DNA of 64,000 nucleotides from Diphasiastrum complanatum (Eukaryota; Streptophyta; Lycopodiopsida; Lycopodiales; Lycopodiaceae): contig CM055098.1 of the NCBI GenBank assembly GCA_029204225.1, forward strand, positions 54,351,512 through 54,415,511. The letters run 5' to 3'. Each line of letters opens with the position of its first letter. Positions within the stretch are counted from its first letter, which is position 1. The translations under genes were made by a program, and so were the position numbers. Of the stretch, positions 24,701-39,000 are shown piece by piece. The notes beneath the pieces are model-generated. The model did not search any database, was not told where the DNA came from, and saw only the letters and a list, made by a program, of their open reading frames with translations.

Positions 24701-27700
24701 GAGAGGCCTCGATATATGCGGCATAGGATACGATACCACCATGAAGAGCATCAAGCAAGTCATTAATATGTGGCATAGGATACCGATGCTTAGTAATTAT
24801 CTTAATTAGGGCTCACTAATTAGTATGTGTCTTGGTCTCGGATGGGTCTTGGCGTTAATCTCTAAATCATCGATAACATCTCACATCAAAAAGGCCCTCT
24901 CCTATTTCTGCAACCAATTTTCCACTGCAAACTTCGGAGGTTTCAAGTCCTTAATGGACGGCAACTTGTGCTTCCTGCCTAATTATGCATCTTTGTCACT
25001 TAAACCAGGTTCAACACCCAAATTCCCAGTGCCATTGACTCTTTCAAGTGCATGACCAGGCTTTTGTTGTTCAAGCTGTTTTAGCATAAGCTCCATGCCA
25101 TCAACCTTGGCAGAAAGTGCATCAATCCTCTGAGAATCATGAATAGTGTTGCTTCAGGATGCCATAGCAGGAGATACAGAAAAAGTGAAGTACTCCGCAA
25201 AACTATGCAAAATTGCTCTGAAGTAAAGCACACACGAGCTTTCTGAACCACAAACTAACTATACATATAGATTACCCTGAATTCCTAAAAGAACTAAAGA
25301 GAATAGACCTTCTACAGCCAAATTCTAGCAACTTACAAACTTTTTTCTTTGTATAAGGGTTCCAAATTGACAATCTATAAAAGTGAGGGATAATCACTGA
25401 ACAAGAAAGCAAATAGCTCTTCCCCACCAATGATCTAAGACAAGAAATGACCACAACTAACAAATCTGAAAAATACTGAAAATTGAAAAGTTACAAACAT
25501 TTTTGCGAATCCAAAGAAGGCTGACTTTTTACATTAGCAAAGAGAAAAAGCAAGCAAAGTAGCATGAGATGCTCAAAGGCTGCCAAAAGGCCAACAATTC
25601 ACCATAGGGCTCCAATCTGTGATGTTATGGGCTCTAAAATCTCAAAAACCACCTATAGTAGGGCGCATTAGCTCACCAACCTCACATCAAACCCTAACTA
25701 AAGCTAAAAGTGATGCCAAACCCTACACAAGTTTGGAAAGCAACTGCTCTGATACCAAATTTCACAAAGCTATCTCAATTGAACCTAAAGACACCAAAGT
25801 AGGCACCAAAGATCCACTTTATTGATTCTCTCTCTAATAGCACATACGAAAATCCTAGCATAAATATGTAAGAGCATTGCTGCTAAGTCTTCTCCCAGCC
25901 AAAGGCACAGTAGAAAGATGAAGCATACTCAAGCGGTCCTCTCTCTTAATCTCCAACACCCTCCTACCTCAAGCACCCACTTGACCCTAACCTATCCTAG
26001 CGTCGACACATGGCAAACCCCATGCACAGCCGACACTTGCCACTTCGTAGTACCCTAACACATAGGCAAGTGCGTGGGACTGTCCGATTCATACACTAGA
26101 CCACGTGTCCCAATGAGCATATGACACGTGCCTCGTTGATCAGTCAACTCTCCTACTTTTAGGATGTCTATCAACCTCTAACTTAAAACCCAGTACCCAT
26201 ACCAAATACAAGCACGCCAACAAGTTAAACAAAACTGGCTAATTACATTTTCTTTCAAAACACCACGGATAGGTGTGAGCCATTTCTATATTTAAAATGA
26301 GCCCTTGCAATATTTACAAGTTCAACGTGTTCACACTGAGCCAGAATATATGTACATGACACAAGGTCCCTACTCGTATGTTTGGACGCAGTATCTAGTG
26401 CCTTGATATGGCATTATAAGTCCATTTGGTTGATAGGGTACATTGCCACTTGATCACTATATAGTAGCATGTTCCACTAGCAATGCCTATATACATGTTG
26501 GTATATGCATTGGATTGCACAGTTGGTGACCTAATATCCACTACAATGCCTTTTCATGTCATTTTTGGTCCATAGAATTGCTTGGGTACATCCATGTTTG
26601 CAATAGCACTCTTATTATTTAGTACAAGCTTGCAAAGGCGATAGATGTGCCTCTAGATCATTATATTGACATACATGTATGGCCAAAGCAATCGTAGTCT
26701 ATCCCTAAGGCATAGCTCCAAACCTAGGTACTTAGCATATACCATTGGATAATTCATCTCCATGTATGCTTTCTACATGCTTGGCAAACGTATGAGTCCC
26801 TCGTATTGTTGTTGCAATCATCATAGAGATCAATGTTTCACGGGCCGGGCCAATTCAAATCAACGGTCCAAATAGGGTTTGAATCATGTTAGAATCAGCC
26901 AAGCTAGGTTTCAAACCATTGAATCATTTTAAGGGTTTCTTTTTATCTGATTTTATTCCTGACCTATTGTTTAAAGTTAAACAAGTGCTAGTTTAATGCT
27001 TATGGTGCAATTACAGCTCTATACAACATAGACTATAATCAATAGGTTCTCTTGACTCCCGACTCCTAAGTCCTTACTATCGATTCTAGAAGAATGTATG
27101 CTCATAGCTCAATGTTGAGCGCTTGATGTGGCCAATGGCTTAAGTGCAACTCAATGTTGTAACTTAAGAAGATTGAAATTAGAAGAGCTTCAGAAATACT
27201 CAATAGTAGGTCTAAGGTTACAGCCTCTTGATGATTGATCAATAATATTAGACTTCAATTTTTAAGCAAGAGTAAAAGCACATCAGTGGACACAGTATAC
27301 ATGACATACATTGATTATAGAATCTGGTCTATTTTCCTAGCCATAGATGTTGAGTGCTCAATCGCTTTGAAGCTCATTATTATTCTTGGAATAATGGCCA
27401 AGTTTATGCCTCACATAGTTATATATCAAATGCTTGATATAACTTGGACCGAAGGGGGCCTAGACATTTCATTATTTTGTTAAGGCTATCCACTATTAAG
27501 TTTAAGCTAGTTATGTGAAAGCTAGTTAAAAGGGGACACACCCCTCTAAGAATTGGACTTGTCTCTCCCATTTGAAATTAGTGAATGTAGAAGATGCTTG
27601 TTGTTATGAACAGATTCACAGATTTTGATATCAATGATGCATAAAAGACAGCAAAAAGGTTCCAACTAAGAAACTGTATGAATATCAATGGCTGCCGATA

Positions 27701-30700
27701 GCTCCGGCAAATCTCCAACTAAGTTATACATTTTGTGCTAGTGATGTCAGTCCAACAGCCGAATCCCCTACAGCAGGGGAAAACTGCTATAAAAGACCTA
27801 TGAAGATCAATCAAGGACGTATAACGATGTTGAGCTTGCGCCAAATGCTGTTGTGCCTGTACAATAGAATTACGAGAATTAGTAAGAAAAGAAGACAAAG
27901 TGTCAGACTCCCTCTCTGATCTTCTCTTCAAACCTTGCTAATTTCCTACACATACGAGCATCAAATTATGTCTAACACAAGATGGAGCTGGCTGCCTTGT
28001 CTCCTCCCAGCCTTTGCTGCATAGATTATGATGAGGAATGCCTCTCTCTAGGCTCACTTATGCACAATCCTCAAGCACCCCTTAACCCTGACCCTTTCTA
28101 AATCTCGACACATGGCCAACTCGACACTTGCCACTTGGCAGTACTCTGACACATAGGCAAGTGAGTAGGCTGACATGTGTCACTCATACACTAGACCAAG
28201 TGTCCCAATGAGCATGTGACACGTGTCATGTTTGACCAGTCAACCCTGACGTGTCAATCATTCACTGGACCAAGTGTCCCAGTGAGCATATGACACATGT
28301 CTCGTTGACTAGTCAACTCCTACTTTTTAGGAGGTCAATCCAGCCACTCCTAATAAATGCTTCTTGGTTTCCAAGGGAAGGCTCGAACTTAAGACCAAAG
28401 AAACTTCGGATGTCAAGCTAACCAATTGAGCCAACTCCCTTGGGTCACTCCTAATAAATGACCCAGTACCCCATGCCAAAGCTAAGCACGACTCTTTGAG
28501 GTCCAATGCCAGCTAATTACAGTTTATTTACAATTTACTTACAAAAGTCAACACAGGCCAGTGACTTAGCCATTTCAGTAATTACAATAATTACAAAACG
28601 CACATGTCTCTGAAAACTGTAACCTCGGGACAGTGAGTATAGGCTCTAACACAAAGTAACAAGAATGTCATCAAGAGAGGGTGGAATACCTGGAAGCAAC
28701 AGAGAATATCCATTAGTCAGCAGAAATGGAGACACACCTGTATTGGTAATGATAGAACTGTTATAGCTGTATTATGCAAAACACAAATGTTGATCCCAAT
28801 CTCAACCAGAAGGTGAGACAAAGTTACGTAAATAATCTTCAACAATACGATTAAGGACTTCAGATTGGCCGTCAGCAAAAGAGTCATAGGCTGTACCCAT
28901 AAAAATTTTAATATTTAAGATACGCATAAGTTCAGTCCAATGTAATCGAAAAATGTCAGATAAAAAGATACAAGCGCACTGTTCTGTTGTAATGGTAGCA
29001 CGAACAGGAATGAAATGTGCCTGTTTAGAGAAACGATCCACGACAACAAGACAAGTATCATGGCCACGCTGTGTGCATGGTAAGCCTAAAATAAAATCCA
29101 TAGAAATATCAGTCCACTAGCGATGTGGAATCGGCCAATGCTGAAGAAGACCAGAAGACTTAGTCCGTGAATACTTATTACAAGCACAAAACATATACTG
29201 TTGTATAAGAGCTTGTAATTCAAGTTTCATGCGTGGCCAATGAAAGTAAGGTTTCAGACGAGCAAAAGACTTTTGATAACCGTAACGACCACCAACACAA
29301 GAATAATGAGCATCATGTAATAAATGGGATCAAACATCGAAACACACAAAGCGCCAAGAGAATAAACCTGGTGGCGAATGGATGGAGACTAGGCCGCCGT
29401 ATGATAAATAGAACTAAAATCGGGACAAGTCTCATATGCAGCTGGAAGTAAGTCAAGCCAATCATGGAAAATGGTAGTAAAAGTAGTAAGAACGGCAGGT
29501 AACCGAGACAAAGCGTCGGCACCAGCTTTACTCCTAACAGGGCAATAATGTAACTGATAATGGAAACCCTGTAAAAACTGTAGCCAACAAAATTGTCGAT
29601 CGCTAAGCTGCTTTTGAGTCTCAAGAGATCGTAAAGACTGATGATCCGTGTATAAATCAAAAGCTAAAGGCTGAAGATAATGGCACCACTTGGTAAGGGC
29701 ATGAATGATAGCTAAGAGTTCCTTTTTGTGAGTAGAATAACGCGTCTCATAGGAAGGTAAATGACGGGATTCGTAAGTAATAACATTAGAATCTTGACGT
29801 AAAAGGGCCCCAACACTGGCATCAGTTTCGATGATAAAACGCTTGCTAAAATCAGGTAAAGCAAGAATAGGAGCAAAAGCAAGGATACCTTGAAGCTTAG
29901 TAAAAGCTTCTTGACATAAAGGGGTCCAATCAAACTTAGCACCCTTACGAAGTAAGGAATGAAGATGATGAGCCACAGTAGCAAAATGGGGGACAGGCTT
30001 ACGCAAATGTGTAGCTAGGCCTAAAAACATACGAACAGCGTGAACATCAGTAGGTATGGGCCTAACAATGAAACCCAAAAAATCAATAGAGGAAATGGCA
30101 AAAGTACATTTAGACCGTATGGATGTTCCACAAGAATTTGAAATACAACACGTAAATGGGCAGCATGACATGACATATAGGAACTGTAAACGAAAATATT
30201 GTCAAAACAGACTAGGACACAACTACCAAGCAAAGGCCGAAAAATATTATTCATGACGTTCTGAAAGGTAGGATGGTCATTAGTGACACCAAAAGGTAAG
30301 ACTCGAAACTCATAGAGACTTGTAGAAGTACGAAAAGTGGTCTTAAATTCATGCCAGGGTGAATACAAATCTCATGGTAGCCTGATCGCAAATCAATCTT
30401 AGAAAAGATTTGAGCTTTATCCAAGCGATCAAATAAATCATCCATGTGAGGAATGGGGGGTATTGATTACGAATAGTAAGACGACTAAGAGCGAGGTAAT
30501 CAATACAGAGGCGCGTGCCGTATTTCTTATTGAGTAGTAAAACAAGAGCTCCAAAAGGACTCTGACTAGGAACGATGAGGCCTTGTTGTAAGAGATCGGA
30601 AACTGGAATAAGATGAATGTGATGATTGATAAACTATGATGGAGGTAATGTAGAAGGCTCGACAAACACATAAGTGTATGTCGTCAGTATATCAAAAATA

Positions 30701-33700
30701 ATAGGTGGCAACAGCGTAACATGGGCCGGAGACGTAGCCAATTGAATGCAATGTGCCTTAGGAAGGCTACGAACAAACTGCTTAGCAAAAATAAGAGAAT
30801 AATTTGTAGAAGAATCAATACCAATGAACATATAGGGAGTTTTGTCGACTAAAACAGAAATACGCTAGGTAGTAAGATTAATAGTAACATCCCCCAAGGA
30901 AGCAAACCAGTTTGCTCTGAGGATCGGCTCATAACGCTCAAGAGGAAGTACATAAAAGTCAGCTTGACAAGAAAAAGTTCCAATCTAATAAGGAAGAAGA
31001 TGGAACATAGAAGTGCTCTGAAGAGAATGAGAACTAGCGACCTCAGCACACAAAGGAGGTGAAACAGAAACTGTGGGGCTATGGATGCGAGAAGCAACAG
31101 ACTAGCTAAGAAAAGAATGAGTGCTGCCAAAATCAACAAGAGCGATAAATTCGCATCCAACAATACGGACACGTAAACGAATATGACGGGGGCCCACTGT
31201 TATGAACAAATTTACAGATTTTGATATCAATGATGCATAAAAGACAGCAAAAAGCATTCACAAAGCATTGTCCAACTAAGAGACTGTATGAATATTAATG
31301 GTCGTCGATAGCTCAGGCAGATCTCTACAAGAAGCCCAAGACTCAAAATGATCAAAGCTAGCATATGACCAGCCTTAGTGGCTATTTATAGTGGACAAAC
31401 CCTACCTCCCTTCATATTGATTTGGAGAGAAAGTGAAATTCAAAAATTAGGGCCAAAAATAGAAAACCATGTAAAATAGTATTTCTAGGCCCGTCACATG
31501 TAAATATAAACTGCGTGTCCACTAATACTGTCGAAAGTAGAAAAGTATGGACTCTAACGCATGTCCATAACACTCCCCCCTTCTGAAACATTGCCCTCAA
31601 CGTGGGCTATAAAATTTTAACTACTAGAGCTACTTTAGTACCTTCATATTGACGTTTTCTTTCCTAAGTTATACATTTCGTGCTACTGGTGTAAGTCCAA
31701 AAGCCGAATCCCCTACAGCCGTGGACATTTGCTTTTAGTACAATGAAGCAAAGAGAATTATTCATCTCAATTCTAGTAGATGATAAGATTAGATCAATAT
31801 GTAAATAATGGAGGTCTTCGGGCAACTGAGGTATCATCATCAACAAGTAATGAAGAATCAAGAGCAGGAGCAGCAGGAGCATCGAGACCATCAATATCTG
31901 AAAGATCAACAGGATGGATGACAACAACAACATCAAAATCAGGGACACCAACATCATGGAAATCAGCAACAGGAACAAGGTCAGATAAATCAGGTGCAAT
32001 ATCCAGAGGTGGTAGAGCAACCGCATCAGCAAGCATAGAAAATGGTGCGTCATCAGGATCAGAAGCAGTGGTGTCGCATACCAAAGCATAGAGAAATGAG
32101 CTTGTTCCTACAATAAAGGTGAGTGGGCAAAAACATCGAAAGACTTCCCCATCATGTCCCATTGGAACAAAAACTGGACAAGACGACGACGATGACGACG
32201 ATGTAAAATGACCCGAACTTGTAAAATAGCAGTAGGTAAAAAAGGAAAAAGTTCCGGATTAGTAGGAAACAAAGGATCACAAGGGTCACCAGGAAAAAGA
32301 GACAAATGAAGTAGGCTAACATGAAAAATGTCACAAGCACGGGTAGTAGCAAGTAACTGTAAATGATACATAACAGGCCTTAGTTTTTCCACAATTTGAT
32401 AGGGACCATAGTAATGTGTAGCCAAGTTCTCAATAAGAGAACGACCCTGTACAAACTTAGGACGTGCAAAAGATAAACGAACATAAACAGACTGGCCCTC
32501 AGCAAACTCTAAAAAAGACCTATGACGATGAGTCAAGGACTTATCACAATGTTGAGCTATTGCCAAATGTTGTTGTCCCTACACAATAGAATCACAAGAG
32601 TTAGTGAAAAGAAGATAAACATGAACATCATTAGGAGGGGGTGGAACACTTGGTAGCAGCAGAAAATATCCATTAGCTAGCAAAAATGGAGACAGAAGGT
32701 AAGTGGTAGCAAACAGAAGATCTTCTAAAAATATGCCCCATATCAGAGTAGGATGAGTGTGACGATAGATGGAAAATCAAACTTTTGCATGGCCATCTAA
32801 CCCCAAAGAAGCCATCATGATTTTCAAAACATCTGAACATGAATAAGTGAAAAAATAATCCTCAAAATTATTCGCCCAGTCGGTGAATTCAACAATGACA
32901 CAAGATGTAGAGGAAAAACCGAAATACTTAGGAAAAGAGAAATGTGTCATCATTTTGTCATTTAACTATTTTTTAACAAAACTGAAAACGAATAAAGAAA
33001 ATGGAATCAAAACGGGAAAATGTAAAATGTTAAGGAAAATGAATAGGAAATGTGACACGAATGATCCAATGGTAGTAGAAAGCCAACAAACAAGTGAGTG
33101 AAGTAAGGCGTTGGACAGCCAATAGCTGGTTGTGCAAAAGCTGGAAAAATGGCTGCTCAATGTGGGGCAGTAGGGCGGGCGTTGGACAGCCACAAAGAAA
33201 ATTCGCAAATGGGATGAAGGTGGTGAAGTAGGGCACGACTTCAAAGTGTAGTAACTTGAGAATGAGACATCCATCTAAAGATCCAAAAACAGAATCTTTT
33301 AGAACAGAAAACAGAATATTCCAATTTGACCAAGGTTTGACTTTTCAAAACCTTCACTTGTAAAAGGTCAAAAATGGATACAAAATGGATCTTATTAAAC
33401 AAGGAACGATAGGAAAGAACAAGATCCAATCACATATGCAAAAAGAACAACTAAACAAAATGAAAAGTAAAAAGAATACCCTTTTGGAAAACTTTGCGAG
33501 ATCTTTGGATGTAGTCCTGCGTTTGACATGAAACCTGGATCAATAGTCTTGTCTCAAGCTAGCACCCTCATCCATATGATTATTTTGAACTTCTTTCGCG
33601 AAAACGGATGAAAAAGATGAGTATTTCCAAAAAACTAAAATTTATGGTTTCCGAAAAATGGCCAGCAAAAAGAATTTACATCATCATAGGTGCTGACTTG

Positions 33701-35241
33701 CTACGACACCAATGCAACTTACAAAACTTAAGTCTGATGACAAACAAAGAAGTGCTGACAAAAAATGTGAAAAAAAAAAATCTAGAGAGAGAAAAATGGC
33801 CAGAAAACTGGAGAGAGAGAGAGAGAGTTGAAAAGAGATAGTAGATCTTAGTCCAACTAGAGAGAGATGAAGAGAGAAAAGAGATAGATCTTAGTCCATC
33901 AATGAAGATTCTTAAACCTACAAAGAGAATCACAAAAACAAACATAAGATCCAAAAACCTGCAAAGAAACTATAAAACAAAAAACACACTCCCAATCGCT
34001 CAGGAAAGTGCTCTAATACCATGTTATGAACAAATTCACAGATTTTGATATCAATGATGCATGAAAGACAACAAAAAGCATTCACAAAGCATTCTCCAAC
34101 TAAGAAACTGTATGAATATCAATGGTCGCTGATAGCTCAGGCAGATCTCCAACTAAGATCTCCAAAATAATACAACCCCCCTACAAGAAGCCCAAGACTC
34201 AAAATGATCAAAGCTAGCAAATGACCAGCCTTAGTGGCTATTCATAATGGACAAACCCTACCTCCCTTCATATTGATTTGGAGGGAAAGTGAAATTCAAA
34301 AAGTAGGGCCAAAAATAGAAACCATTTTAAATAGTATTTCTAGGCCCGTCACATGTAAATATAAACTGCGTGTCCACTAATACTGTCGAAAGTAGAGAAG
34401 TATGGACTATAATGTGTGTCCATAACACACACAGTGCCAGACCAAGTCACATAGGCCAACTGAGCTAGACACTCAGCAGAAGCATCAAGAGGAGCGAAAG
34501 GAGGATCATCTTGAGGAGACTCCTCAACTAGGTAGAGGGATGAATCATCAGGGTCTAAAACATCATGGACCTATAAAGTAGCTGGTGGGCAAGGGTGTGG
34601 ACAGTTACGGTTCAAATGGTTAGAGCTATGGCAGTTATAACATAGATTTTTAGCATGAGTCTCAGCCATTTCCTGTGGTGTATACCGCTTCAGGATAATG
34701 GGACGAGGAGCAGTAGGGGTACGAACAGTAGAGGACGGAGGAGAAATGGTCGAAGTAATAGTTGAAGAAGTAGATGGTGCAGTGGCGGAACGGAAGAACG
34801 GTGGACGAGATAGTGAACGAGACTGAAAAGATGGTTGTTGGTCAAGGTATTTACGTTGTAAGGTAGAAGCAAGCATCATAGCATGATCTATAGATCATGG
34901 CAGTATGAATGGTAACTTTGAATTCGTTCCAAGTTGCAAAAGTATCAAACAGGGACTGATGAGTACGCCATCACATCAAGGCATGTCCGGAGAGATGCAA
35001 TGCAACAAGCTGAAGTTGTTGTGCCGGAGTGCGAGGAGCGAGCTGAAATTAGTTTCCATCTGAAAGAACCAATTTTGTAACTCCTTACCATCAGAAGAAC
35101 CATTATAGATAGTAAGCGTGACTTTATCTCTAAAATCACGAACAAGAGGGGTGGGATAAGGGTCAGGTGTAGGTGGAACTATGGGAGGAACAGGTACGGA
35201 AGAAGAGGATGGATCAGATAATGTGTTAGATGGTGGAGTTT

Positions 35242-35278
<37 letters not shown>

Positions 35279-35671
35279 GGTAATAGAGGATTGCAAAGTT
35301 TGAAGCGTAGTCATTATAGCTTGTTGGGCAGGGATGAGATGATTTATGTGAATGAGATGGTCATCAAGCTAAGTCTGAATGTCACCGTGAGAAGAGGATG
35401 CATCGGAAGAACCCATGATGGCTGTATTTGGGGAAGGTAGTAGCTGAGGAGGGCAGAAACAGGTATGCGGCAGCTAAACAAATTTCAGGCAATTGGAAAA
35501 AAAATTCAGGTGCGGAGTGGGGGAGGTGCGATCTAGTGGAGGTGGCAGTTGGGGGAGGTGCAAACTAGGGGAGGTCGTAACTAGGGGCGGCAACTGGTGG
35601 AGGGTGTGGAGTGGGGGGAGGTACAAGCTAGGGGAGGTCGAATCTGGTGGAGGTGCAAACTGGGGGAGGCA

Positions 35672-35725
<54 letters not shown>

Positions 35726-36012
35726 AGAATTAGAATTATATATTAATGTCTGTCAAGTGCCCGAGGACACATAAGACAAGTAGAAAGTACATCAAAAAAG
35801 AAGGAGCATTGTCCACGTAAGTACGACTTATTCCCAAAAGCTAAACCAGCACTAGAAAACAAAGAGAAACACAAAGCTTAACCTCCAACTCTATCGAGGG
35901 TACAATATCAGTAGCTTAACCACCAGCTACACAGAGGGAAAGAGAAAACTGAAATTAGTTAGCTAACTAGCTAAGTGGATATAAAAAACTGCGTGATATG
36001 GTGAGAAGCAGA

Positions 36013-36047
<35 letters not shown>

Positions 36048-39000
36048 AATAAAAAAGAGAACTGGTCAAAGAGAGCAACCTTGCTTCACCCCAATGGTGC
36101 TCCAAATATGCCCAGAAACATCGTTGCAATATCGAAAACAGCCCAAAACTCTCTCATAAAGAGCCATCATAGCTGGAACAATGTTAGTGGAGAAGCCAAG
36201 GTCATGAAGTCTCTGAATGAGCAAGGAGCATGGGACAGAATCAAAGACTTTGTTGTAGATCCTGCAAAAAAAATTTCAGCTGACAGGAAAGAGCTCTGAT
36301 ACCATGTTATGAATAGATTCACAGATTTTGATATCAATGATGCATAAAAGATAGCAAAAAACATTCACAAAGCATTCTCCAACTAAGAAACCGTATGAAT
36401 ATCAATGGCCACTGATAGCTCAGGCAGATCTCCAACTAAGATCTCCAAAATAGTACAACTCCCCTACAAAAGCCCAAGACTCAAAATGAACAAAGCTACT
36501 AAATGACCAGCCTTAGTGGCTATTTATAGTGGACAAAACCTACCTCCCTTCATATAGAATTGGAGGGAAGGTGAAATTCAAAAATTAGGGCCAAAATTAG
36601 AAAACCATGTAAATGGTGTTTTTAGGCCTGTGTCATTTGTTATAACTGCGTGTCCAAAAATACTGTCAAAAATAGAGAAGGATGGACTATAATGTATGTC
36701 CATAACACTTGTGGAGCTCCTGTCTCTATGTCTCTCTCTCATGTATTATGGAAGTATCCGAGCAGATGACATTCTACCCGGTAGGGAGTTGGCCAGCTTC
36801 TTCCATAATACATAAGAGAGAGATATAGAGAGAGAACTTCACGACCGTCTTCTACATTCACTAGTTTCAAATGAGAGAGATGAGTGGGGCCGAAACACCT
36901 ATGACTCATTACTAGGTAGAAAAATAGAGTCATCAGAAGCAATTGTCCTGGTCATTCTACTTTTTAAGCACAATGAAAAAAGGGCAGAAAAAGCCTCATC
37001 TGCCCATTATGTATTAAGAAATGAGCCGGGTAGAATGTCCTTTGCCTGGCCTCCTTCCATTGCATGATGGATAGTTTGGCTTTTTTCACATGACCATTAT
37101 GAAACAAAATCTGCATTTGAGAAACATAATCAACATCTGAAAAACAAAATTCTGTGGGTCACACGACTGCTGCCCATTTTGCTTTTGAAACAATCTTAAA
37201 AGTGCCCAACTATCCCTTGCGTGGATGTGTCTCTCTCAATGAATGATTGCTTTTCATTCAGGATTCTCAATTGGTAACAGAGCCATGGTGATACCAAAGA
37301 GGAGAAGAGAGGAGATCAGAAGTGAGAGGAGAGATCATCCTCGTTAATAAGAGAGGAGATCTGTATTGTGTTTAAAAATCTTAGGGCTGCCTTGAAGAAT
37401 GGACAGTGCTGCAAATATGTGAAGAATGTGCAAGGCTTAGAACAGCCAAGATTCAGTTTGAAGAAGAAGCCAATGAAGGCTAAAAGTATGCGAAGAAAGA
37501 AGACGGATCACTGGAAAAATCAGCACAGTAGGTTTGAAAAGCCAGTGCAAAAGATAGCCTGAAGGGAGGAAGAACAATGATAGAAGCTCCTTCCCAATGC
37601 AGGTCCGATGGCTTAGTGAGAAAGAATCTCTCGATCCTCGATGTGTCGCTCTTAGTGGCTTATTCGACAGAGTGACATCTTTCGCAGTTTATCTCACACT
37701 GGTGACTTGGCTGCTTATATGACAAGGTTTACAGAGCTTTCCTATCTATTCCCAGATATTTCTACATTGGAGCTCATCTCTCGCTACGTTGCTGGTCTAC
37801 GAGGTGCACTCAGGTATGATGTTTCTTCTCACGCCATCTCCCTTTTTTTCCATTCACTCTTTCTCACGCCATCTCCCTTGCTACAGCACTGCAGCACAAG
37901 TACTCTCCCATCTCTTCCTCTGTTTCTCGTCCTTCGCGTCCTTTCACACGTCCTATTTTTTCCTCTCCATCCTCTGCTAGTCCCACATATGTCAGTTCAC
38001 CTTCGTCCACTCTTCCTTCTGCACCACGTCCTCCTTTTTCTCCTTGTCCTGTTTTTGTTCGTCGCTACTCACAGCCTGAGATGTCTGAGATCCGTGAAAA
38101 GCGCTTTTGTTTCAACTGTAAGAGTCCTGATCATATCGCCCGTGATTGCCGACAGCCTGCCACTGCTACTGCTGTCTATTTCCATGATGCTGACACACCT
38201 GATGATAGTCCTGATTCTGCCATATGCCTTCATATTCTTGATGATGACCCACCTGTTGATCAGTTTGCCACACCCACTGAGCCTGTTCCTGATCCCCCTG
38301 ATCTAGCTGTATGCCATGCTCAGCTTGCTTATGCTACTTGGGCCGGTAAGCCGGGTCCACGCCATATCCGTCTTCACGTACGTATCACTGGTCGTGAGTT
38401 TATTGCCCTTGTTGACACGGGTAGCACTCACTCGTTTCTCAGCAATCATATTACTACACACATTCGTGCTATGCCAGTCACTACGCCTCATCCTGCCAGC
38501 GCACACTCTTTTCCTAGCACGCAGATGTATCAGCAGCTTTCATATCGGATTGGAGACTTCCTTGGTTAGGCAAATTTTCATATTATTCCACTTACACGGT
38601 ACGATCTTATCCTCAGTGCTGATTGGTTTGCATCCCTTGGTGCGGTTACAGTAGACCTCCAGCAGCAGACATTGACATTCTCTCATGATGGTACTCAACA
38701 TATTTTCCGGTATTGATTCTCGGCAGGACTATCAGCTTATTTCCGGGAAGCAGTTCATACGGAGCCTCCTGAAGGCCCACTGTGCGGCTATTCTTTTTGT
38801 TCAGCCAGTTCAGCCTATTGCGGATGCACCACCTTTGCCACAGGTATTTTCTGAACTGTTGCGTGAATTTGAGCATGTTTTTAGAGAGCCGACTCAGTTA
38901 CCACCTTTACGAGATGTCAACCACCATATAGACCTTGTTTCCTCTGCATCACCTCCTTCTCGTCCTCCTTTTCGTATGTCTATTGTTGAGCGCGAGGAAG

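Larger units (their letters stand above)
27602..36707 (-). mobile_element. Family C Ty3/gypsy element C1, minus, TSD CTTGT, hosting nested insertions
   Basis: It is bounded by CTTGT at 27597-27601 and 36708-36712. The 5' LTR is 36305-36707 with PBS gctctgatacca at 36293-36304. The 3' LTR survives as 27602 to about 27716 and is fused by deletion to 3' internal sequence. Minus-strand domains: Gag with knuckle [14 protein letters not shown] (34879-34571), protease region (31172-30634), RT (30445-29990), RNase [21 protein letters not shown] and GADALSRL (to 29470), integrase core MDFILGLP...[17 protein letters not shown] (29101-28802), integrase end (27900-27719). Frames are broken throughout. 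It contains C2 (31199-34427), a family B solo LTR and LINE debris. Confidence 0.88.

Noticed and set aside
28360-28445. Functional tRNA gene
   Set aside because: It lacks a coherent anticodon arm and acceptor pairing, and its TSD shows it is a retroposed copy.
31664-32162. Leu-rich and Asp-rich frames in C2
   Set aside because: Overlapping antisense frames of a repetitive ATC/CAG-type stretch; no domain recognised.
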